Below, one piece after another: positions 51,656 to 56,282 of a DNA stretch of 56,282 nucleotides. A model generated the notes under the pieces. The model was not told the origin of the DNA. It saw only the letters and a list, made by a program, of their open reading frames with translations, and searched no databases. Made by a program: the position numbers and the translations under genes. Source of the DNA: Kiritimatiellia bacterium (lineage in GTDB: Bacteria; Verrucomicrobiota; Kiritimatiellia; RFP12; UBA1067); contig JAGCVN010000032.1 in assembly GCA_017962315.1 (NCBI GenBank), forward strand, positions 1 through 56,282. The letters run 5' to 3'. The first letter of the stretch is position 1; each line of letters opens with the position of its first letter.

Positions 51656-52554
51656 AGAAACCAACCTTGCTTGTCCTCGCCGCCGGTATGGGAAGCCGGT
51701 ACGGAGGCTTGAAACAGCTCGATCCCGTCGGTCCTTCCGGCGAAACCATCCTCGATTACTCGGTGTTCGATGCCGTGCGTGCGGGATTCGGGCGCGTCGT
51801 CTTTGTCATCCGGAAGGACTTTGAAGAGGTTTTCCGTCGGCATGTCGGTTCTAAATACGCCGGACATCTTGAGGTAGACTATGCCTTCCAGTCGATCGAC
51901 GACCTTCCAGACGGATTCACTCGCCCGGAGGAACGCGCGAAACCGTGGGGAACCGCTCACGCCATCCGCGCCGCACGCGGAGTCGTGGACGCCCCCTTCG
52001 CCGCCATCAACGCCGACGACTTCTACGGGCGCGACGCAATGGCGCGCGTCGGCGCGTTTCTGCAAGGCGATCGCGCCCCGATGCAGTTCGCGATGGTCGG
52101 TTACCTGCTGGAACGCACGCTCTCCGACTTCGGTTCTGTCGCACGCGGCATCTGTTCGGTGACGCCGGACGGACGGCTCGCCGACGTGGAGGAGATGACC
52201 AAGCTCGTTCGCGTCCCCGGCGGGGTGGAAAACCGCGAGGACGGGAAACCCGTCGTCTCGCTCACGGGACGCGAACGTGTCTCGATGAACCTCTGGGGGT
52301 TCGGTCCGGAACTTTTCGACGCCCTGGAGGCGCGTTTTCCTGCCTGGCTCAAGGCGAACGCCGCTAACCCGAAGGCGGAGTGGTACATCCCCTTCGTGGT
52401 GAACGAACTGGTACGGGAACGGAAGGCGGAGGTTTCGTTGCTTCCGACGGAAAGCGTCTGGTTCGGCGTGACCTACCGCGAGGACAAACCGTTCGTCGTG
52501 GAATCCATCCGTAAACTCGTCGAGGCCGGCGAGTATCCGGAACACTTGTTCTAG
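51652..52554 (+). CDS. Nucleotidyltransferase (sugar-nucleotide type)
   Basis: The 300-residue protein begins KKPTLLVLAAGMGSRYGGLKQLDP, the nucleotide-binding glycine-rich signature of NTP-transferase (PF00483-like) enzymes. It has AINADDFYG as the metal-binding Asp motif. SVTPDGRLADVEEMTK and MNLWGFGPELFDAL are also family-typical. It probably makes a nucleotide-activated sugar or choline-like headgroup, but the substrate is not readable. The start overlaps the coaX stop by 4 nt. It is the last clear gene of the operon that starts at 49.0 kb. Confidence 0.8.
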   Translation: MKKPTLLVLAAGMGSRYGGLKQLDPVGPSGETILDYSVFDAVRAGFGRVVFVIRKDFEEVFRRHVGSKYAGHLEVDYAFQSIDDLPDGFTRPEERAKPWGTAHAIRAARGVVDAPFAAINADDFYGRDAMARVGAFLQGDRAPMQFAMVGYLLERTLSDFGSVARGICSVTPDGRLADVEEMTKLVRVPGGVENREDGKPVVSLTGRERVSMNLWGFGPELFDALEARFPAWLKANAANPKAEWYIPFVVNELVRERKAEVSLLPTESVWFGVTYREDKPFVVESIRKLVEAGEYPEHLF

Positions 52555-52580
52555 GGAGATCGCACGAAGATCCGAGTTGT

Positions 52581-52610
52581 TTGCCCGGTAGGTCGATGTA
52601 TTGATATGCT
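52581..52610 (+). promoter_or_regulatory. Predicted promoter of the propeller-like gene at 52.6 kb
   Basis: TTGCCC (52581-52586) and TATGCT (52605-52610) are 18 nt apart. The start would be about 25 nt before the chosen ATG at 52642. Confidence 0.5.
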
Positions 52611-52641
52611 GTTCCCAAAGCGAAAAAAGTCCGGGACAGGC

Positions 52642-54108
52642 ATGGCAACGGTTGTTTCGGCAATGGTTCCCGTGTCGTTCACGCTGGCTTTCGGCGCTGC
52701 GCTTATCGCGGCGGCCGTTGAACCGTGTAAAGTGGAGGTGGTGGACGACGAGAACGGCTGGCCCGTTCCGCTTGTCTTTCTCACCACCACCCACGGACAG
52801 GTGTACGTCACGGACAACGCCGGCGTGGCGGCGATCGATTCGCCCGAACTCATGGGGCGCGAGACGTGGTTCTCGGTGAAGAGCCACGGGTACGGGAGGA
52901 AGAAGGACGGTTTCGGCAACGCCGGACTCCGCTTCGTGCCGCGCCCCGGCGGCGAGCATGTGGTGAAGGTGACGCGCCGCCAGATCGCGAAACGCCTCGG
53001 CCGCGTGGGCGGCGCCGGCCTCTTCGCCGAAAGCCAAAAGTGCGGTCTGCACTTGGACGTACGCGAGAGCGGAGAGTTCGGGCGCGACAGCGTGCAGACC
53101 GCGCTCTACCGCGGGCGCGTGTTCTGGCTGTGGGGCGACACGAACATGCAGAACTACCCGCTCGGCATCTTCAACGTCACCGCCGCCACCACGCCCGCGC
53201 CTGCGTTCATGCATCCGGTTCCGCCCGTCGATCCGCCGTACCGGGGCTTCACGAACGAGAACGGGAGACTGCGCGGCGTGATTAAACGTCAGGGCGGCGG
53301 GCCGATCTGGATATTCGGTCTCGTGGCGCTCACGGACGTGAGGGGCAAGGAACATCTGTGCGGCGCATGGAGCCAGATCAAGGAGTTTTGCACACCTGAA
53401 AAGAACGGACTCTGCGAATGGGACGATGCAAGCGAGAACTTCAAGATCGTCAAGACCGTCTGGACGCGCTCGAAGGGTCAACCCAAGGCCCCGCGCATAC
53501 CCGACGGCACGGTGTGTCGGTACCGTGACGCCAACAGGAAGAAGTGGCTGCTCTTCGGCAATCCGTTTCCGTTCCTGCGGATTCCGGATTCGTACGAGGC
53601 GTACCTCGACGAGTCGAAATGGGAAAAGGTGGAGACGCCCAAGACGATCCGTGCGCGCGACGGTTCGGAGGTGACGCCGGCCGCCGGGCACATGGTGTGG
53701 AACGGATACAGGAAGAAATACCTCGCGATCGTCCAGCAGAAGTTCGGGAAACCCTCCGCCTTCGGCGAGGTGTGGTACGTGGAGAGCGCATCGCCGTATG
53801 GTCCGTGGGAGAACGCCGTCAAGGTGGTCACGCACGACAACTACACGTTCTACAACCCCGTGATCCATACAGAGGGGTGCGATCCCAATTCGTCCGTGCT
53901 ACTCTTCGAGGGCACGTACACGGTCAGCTTTGCGGACCGTCCGCCGAAGACCCCGCGCTGGGACTATACCCAGGTGCTGTACCGCCTCGACCTTGACGAT
54001 CCCCGTCTAATCGCGCCCTCGCTCGCGGCTTCGGGACATGTCAGGCCCGACATCAAGTACGTTGGTGCTTGCGCCATTCCTTGGGGGCGATGCCCTCCGA
54101 GTCCCTGA
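52642..54108 (+). CDS. Secreted propeller-like protein of unknown function, C-terminus atypical
   Basis: From ATG 52642 the protein has 488 residues and a signal peptide (VVSAMVPVSFTLAFGAALIAAA). An ATG at 52606 sits inside the -10 box and is rejected. After a short beta domain, the main part has propeller-like features: FGRDSVQTALYRGRVFWLWGD, then YGPWENAVKVVTHDNYTFYNP and a tail at LYRLDLDDPRL. It resembles DUF4185- or GH43-like five-bladed propellers, but I see no assured catalytic set. After DDPRL the frame continues for about 34 residues (APSLAASGHV and onward), reading into the convergent regulator gene. The natural C-terminus may have been lost at a junction near 54000. Codon composition resembles its neighbours. 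Confidence 0.6.
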   Translation: MATVVSAMVPVSFTLAFGAALIAAAVEPCKVEVVDDENGWPVPLVFLTTTHGQVYVTDNAGVAAIDSPELMGRETWFSVKSHGYGRKKDGFGNAGLRFVPRPGGEHVVKVTRRQIAKRLGRVGGAGLFAESQKCGLHLDVRESGEFGRDSVQTALYRGRVFWLWGDTNMQNYPLGIFNVTAATTPAPAFMHPVPPVDPPYRGFTNENGRLRGVIKRQGGGPIWIFGLVALTDVRGKEHLCGAWSQIKEFCTPEKNGLCEWDDASENFKIVKTVWTRSKGQPKAPRIPDGTVCRYRDANRKKWLLFGNPFPFLRIPDSYEAYLDESKWEKVETPKTIRARDGSEVTPAAGHMVWNGYRKKYLAIVQQKFGKPSAFGEVWYVESASPYGPWENAVKVVTHDNYTFYNPVIHTEGCDPNSSVLLFEGTYTVSFADRPPKTPRWDYTQVLYRLDLDDPRLIAPSLAASGHVRPDIKYVGACAIPWGRCPPSP

Positions 54109-55189
54109 AAATGTTGGTGAAATACGCCGGGTTGCAGTAGCCGAGCCTCGCGGCGATCTCGGCGAGCGTGAGGTCGGTGGTCGCCATCAGGCGCTTCGCC
54201 TCGTCCAGCCTCAGGCGCATCAGCATCTTGGATGGAGACAGGCCGATGTCGTCCGCGAAGGCATGGTCGAGCATGGCGCGTGAGACGCCGAGACGTTCCG
54301 CAAGCTGCGCGGTTGACGGAGGGTTTGCCATCTCGGCCATGAAGATGTCCCGCACCCTGCGGACGGTGTCCGACGAGATGGCCAGCGTGTCGGTGGACGC
54401 CCGCTCGGCGACGCCGCTCGGCTTGACGAGAATCGGCGCGGGCGGCGGCTCGCCCCCGTTCATCAGCCGGTCCAGCAGGGCTGCGCCTGTGTAGCCGATG
54501 CGGTGGATGTTGTGCTGCACCGAGGAAATCGGCACGGCCTGGTTCTCGCAAATCACCATGTCGTCGCCGACGCCCAGCACGGCCACGTCGCCCGGCACCG
54601 ATAGCCCCGAGTCGATGGCGACGGACTCGACGCGCGAGGCGTCGGCGTCGTCGAAGCAGAACACGGCCAGCGGACGCGGCGCCTTCCACAGTTTCGCCTT
54701 CAGCCAGCGAGAGAGGGCGTTCCAGTTGTCGGCGCCGGACTTGCGCGAGGCGAGCGCCCACGCCCACTTTTCGCAGTGTCCTTCCATCGTCTCGGAGAAC
54801 GCAGCATGGCGCAGTTCGTGCTGGTGTCCCCATCCCGTCGAGAACCACGCCGCGTTTTTGTATCGCTTCGACTTGAAATGTTCGGCCGCCATGCGCCCGA
54901 TCGCCGCGTTGTCGCCCGCGACGCGGGGCATCTTGACGTCGGGACGCGACAGGCTGAGGTCAACGGTGACGACTCCCTGCCTGCGGAGCCTGCGCACGTA
55001 TGAGAGCATCCCCGCGTCGTCGCGCAGGGTGACGAGCGCGCCGTCGCCGCTCCAGCCGTCCAGCGAGTGGGTGAGGTGGTCGGCGATCGTGAGATGCCAC
55101 GATCTGCTCTTGGCAAAAAGCGCAATGCCCTCCAACCGCCTTGGGTTCGACGGCGTGAGGAGCAGCAGAACATTACGCATTTTCTTCAT
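54053..55189 (-). CDS. XylR-type transcriptional regulator (periplasmic-binding-like domain plus AraC HTH)
   Basis: The start is placed at ATG 55189, since the ORF opens with a TTG at 55204 and neither has a good ribosome-binding site. Residues ~1-260 form a LacI/PBP-like sensor domain, with the VAVLGVGDDMVICENQAVPISSV region typical of XylR-family regulators. Residues ~280-378 form a double AraC helix-turn-helix (LAERLGVSRAMLDHAFA; LAEIAARLGYCNPAYFTNIFR). Such proteins activate sugar-use genes on binding a sugar or metabolite; the effector is unknown. It converges with the propeller-like gene, overlapping it by 56 nt, and starts 7 nt after the truncated PIN toxin. Confidence 0.88.
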   Translation of the reverse strand: MKKMRNVLLLLTPSNPRRLEGIALFAKSRSWHLTIADHLTHSLDGWSGDGALVTLRDDAGMLSYVRRLRRQGVVTVDLSLSRPDVKMPRVAGDNAAIGRMAAEHFKSKRYKNAAWFSTGWGHQHELRHAAFSETMEGHCEKWAWALASRKSGADNWNALSRWLKAKLWKAPRPLAVFCFDDADASRVESVAIDSGLSVPGDVAVLGVGDDMVICENQAVPISSVQHNIHRIGYTGAALLDRLMNGGEPPPAPILVKPSGVAERASTDTLAISSDTVRRVRDIFMAEMANPPSTAQLAERLGVSRAMLDHAFADDIGLSPSKMLMRLRLDEAKRLMATTDLTLAEIAARLGYCNPAYFTNIFRDSEGIAPKEWRKHQRT

Positions 55190-55196
55190 GGTGGTT

Positions 55197-55352
55197 CTAT
55201 GCAAGCAGCCGGTTTACTTTCACTACTTCTGCCAGGACTTCGGGCAATAGAAATGCGCCGTTGCATATCGTCTGCTCTGCGACCTTGAACATGGAGTCGT
55301 CGTCGTGGAGCATGTAGCGCAGCAGGATGTTGGCGTCAACGAGCGTTCGCAT
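55197..55352 (-). pseudogene. Truncated PIN-domain toxin
   Basis: The 51-codon fragment begins MRTLVDANILLRYML with the first catalytic Asp of a PIN nuclease and continues with GAFLLPEVLAEVV. It stops after that, at about 40% of a normal 130-residue PIN toxin. It lacks the later acidic residues needed for RNase activity, so it is presumably inactive. Its start overlaps the antitoxin gene by 17 nt, as expected in a toxin-antitoxin operon. The end of the gene appears to have been replaced by the upstream region of the AraC-family regulator. Confidence 0.7.
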
Positions 55353-55617
55353 GCTTGGCCTCCATTGCGCGGGCAAACGCACCGGCTTCAAGTTTCCGCT
55401 TTTCTGAATCAGCGTACTGCGAGAACGCGCCGCTGGCTGTTTCATGGTGCGGCATAGCTATGGCAATTGGCATGGAGCGTGTCAAAACGCACTGCCGCGC
55501 AAAAATACGCAGAGCCTCGGCGAACGACGTGCCAAGCTCGCGGAACAGTTCTTCGGCGTCTTGCTTTAGCCCTGCATCCATGCGGAACTGCATGACGGTA
55601 GATTTTGTAGCGTACAT
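55336..55617 (-). CDS. RelB/DinJ-family antitoxin
   Basis: The 93-residue protein starts with a short beta strand (STVMQFRMD) followed by LKQDAEELFRELGTSFAEALRIFARQC, matching the ribbon-helix-helix domain of RelB/DinJ antitoxins. The C-terminal half should wrap its toxin. A strong promoter lies upstream, and AAAAGGAAA precedes the ATG. It pairs with the truncated PIN gene 3' of it. Relatives usually neutralise RelE-family toxins, but RelB-PIN combinations are known. With the toxin broken, this antitoxin may be a relic or could act in trans on another copy. Confidence 0.8.
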   Translation of the reverse strand: MYATKSTVMQFRMDAGLKQDAEELFRELGTSFAEALRIFARQCVLTRSMPIAIAMPHHETASGAFSQYADSEKRKLEAGAFARAMEAKHANAR

Positions 55618-55650
55618 TGATGTTTCCTTTTCGTGGTCAAGATATAAAAG

Positions 55651-55679
55651 ATTATACTACAAATGTCTGACAAATGCAA
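55651..55679 (-). promoter_or_regulatory. Promoter of the toxin-antitoxin remnant
   Basis: On the minus strand TTGCAT (55674-55679) and TATAAT (55651-55656) are 17 nt apart. The spacer contains TGTCAGACA, a short palindrome that could bind the antitoxin. Confidence 0.75.
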
Positions 55680-56034
55680 TAGGATTGTAAGAACGGGCGC
55701 ACAATCCACCGCCCTGAGGCATGGGTATGACCGCCGTCCGCCGCGTCGTACTTGCAGTCAATGGTCTTGCGCCCGCAGAGGGCGCATCTCCGTTTTTCAC
55801 CCATGCGTATTGGGATTTGGAAACAACCAAGACAACTTTCAAGAACAACATTGTCCTGCGGACGCACCTTGAACATTCAGAATCGTGGCAGTTTGAGGAT
55901 CGGCAAATGGGCGCGGGCGAGTTAGCCCGCGCGCCGAAGGCCAGTTGTTTCAAATAGTTGTTTCCAATCTTCAGAAGACTCGGCGGTGAATTTCGCAGAT
56001 GCGCCCGCCCGCAGAAAACGCCGCCGCGGGGGGA
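55680..56034. other. Intergenic region with no supported gene
   Basis: Short ORFs on both strands (for example 55652-55876 minus, with a CALC fragment) have no start site or family signature that I recognise. I see no gene here. It could be degraded sequence next to the toxin-antitoxin remnant. Confidence 0.4.
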
Positions 56035-56064
56035 TTGACAAATCATAGAAGGATGTGCTATAAT
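56035..56064 (+). promoter_or_regulatory. Near-perfect sigma-70 promoter reading out of the window
   Basis: TTGACA (56035-56040) and TATAAT (56059-56064) are exact consensus boxes 18 nt apart. About 70 nt downstream, GTGGAGGC precedes a 10-codon, Arg-rich ORF (56129-56161). The gene served is outside this window. Confidence 0.8.
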
Positions 56065-56209
56065 ACCGCCCGTCTTCTTTGGGAGACCAACGACGTTGAA
56101 CGGTAAATCGCATAAGACGCCAGTGTGGAGGCATGGAACGGCATCGGAAACGACGCCGCGTATAACCACGCACAGACGCCCCGTGGCGCGTCCGCGCATG
56201 GCGCAAATA

Positions 56210-56259
56210 CCCCCCCCCCTCATGGCCTGACGGCGCTGGGACAGCGGGCATCTTGCCCG
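56210..56259. repeat. C10 tract and REP-like hairpin
   Basis: A run of ten C lies at 56210-56219. A small hairpin at 56245-56259 (CGGGCA-TCT-TGCCCG) follows. The hairpin resembles short intergenic palindromes common in this kind of genome. Confidence 0.6.
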
Positions 56260-56282
56260 TTGAAATCAACCACAACAAACCC

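Noticed and set aside
51595-53868. 757-codon ORF on the minus strand
   Set aside because: Antisense to the nucleotidyltransferase and propeller-like genes, with no motif.
55657-56223. 188-codon minus-strand ORF near the end of the window
   Set aside because: It overlaps the toxin-antitoxin promoter and the C10 tract, and no start site or domain supports it.

Overview
This GC-rich window (estimated at about 60% GC) looks like a piece of a chromosome from a bacterium of the PVC superphylum, most likely Kiritimatiellota or Lentisphaerota and probably host-associated. The hints are a PEP-CTERM sorted protein, a bifunctional fucokinase/GDP-fucose pyrophosphorylase, a degraded gene of the AAA-ATPase-like/PD-(D/E)XK family that is abundant in gut anaerobes, a bacterial alpha-2-macroglobulin, secreted glycosidase-type proteins, and an AraC-type regulator with a sugar-binding-like domain. 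The taxonomic call is an inference, because no rRNA is present. Nearly all sequence is coding. No CRISPR array, prophage or complete insertion sequence was seen.

Layout. Positions 1-2.4 kb: the end of a secreted repeat protein, then on the minus strand aspartate-semialdehyde dehydrogenase and an orphan ABC-2 permease. 2.5-6.5 kb: a minus-strand biotin operon bioD-bioA-bioWF, in which pimeloyl-CoA ligase (BioW) and BioF form one polypeptide; it diverges from fkp. 6.7-10.5 kb: fkp and tcdA. 10.5-11.1 kb: a cold-shock-type RRM protein with a long leader, its own promoter and an intrinsic terminator. 11.4-17.2 kb: a tight six-gene operon (amidase, hisA, M16 protease, short N-acetylglutamate-synthase-like GNAT, pgpA, EHD/dynamin-like GTPase). 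17.6-20.7 kb: a secreted propeller-like protein, a tRNA with CAU anticodon, and a PEP-CTERM protein. 20.8-25.5 kb: a four-gene operon (sugar isomerase-like protein, Tat-exported FAD oxidoreductase, oligopeptide-type ABC ATPase, DUF362 ferredoxin). 25.8-27.7 kb: a GH36-like alpha-galactosidase on the minus strand.

27.8-36.0 kb is a plus-strand run: acyl-CoA synthetase, xerC, an RpiB-GlyA fusion, a nucleoside deoxyribosyltransferase-like protein, galE, family-4 uracil-DNA glycosylase and a DUF711 protein. 36.2-37.2 kb holds a broken AAA-ATPase-like/nuclease gene. 37.3-40.5 kb is a large secreted fusion of a glutaminase-like region, a jelly-roll domain and an endonuclease/exonuclease/phosphatase domain. 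Then come thrC, a PcrA/UvrD helicase, an alpha-2-macroglobulin, a small membrane protein, a rhomboid protease, nadC, coaX and a sugar nucleotidyltransferase. The last 4 kb look accessory: a propeller-like secreted protein that runs tail-to-tail into an AraC-family regulator, a RelB/PIN toxin-antitoxin remnant whose toxin is truncated, and non-coding sequence with a near-perfect promoter, a C10 tract and a REP-like hairpin.

The clearest points of interest are the fused enzymes (BioW-BioF, RpiB-GlyA, and the glutaminase-like/jelly-roll/EEP protein), the pgpA-dynamin gene pair, and a set of sigma-70-type promoters, several placed so close to the start codon that the mRNAs would be leaderless. 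No gene cluster here stands out as a clear new defence or mobile system.
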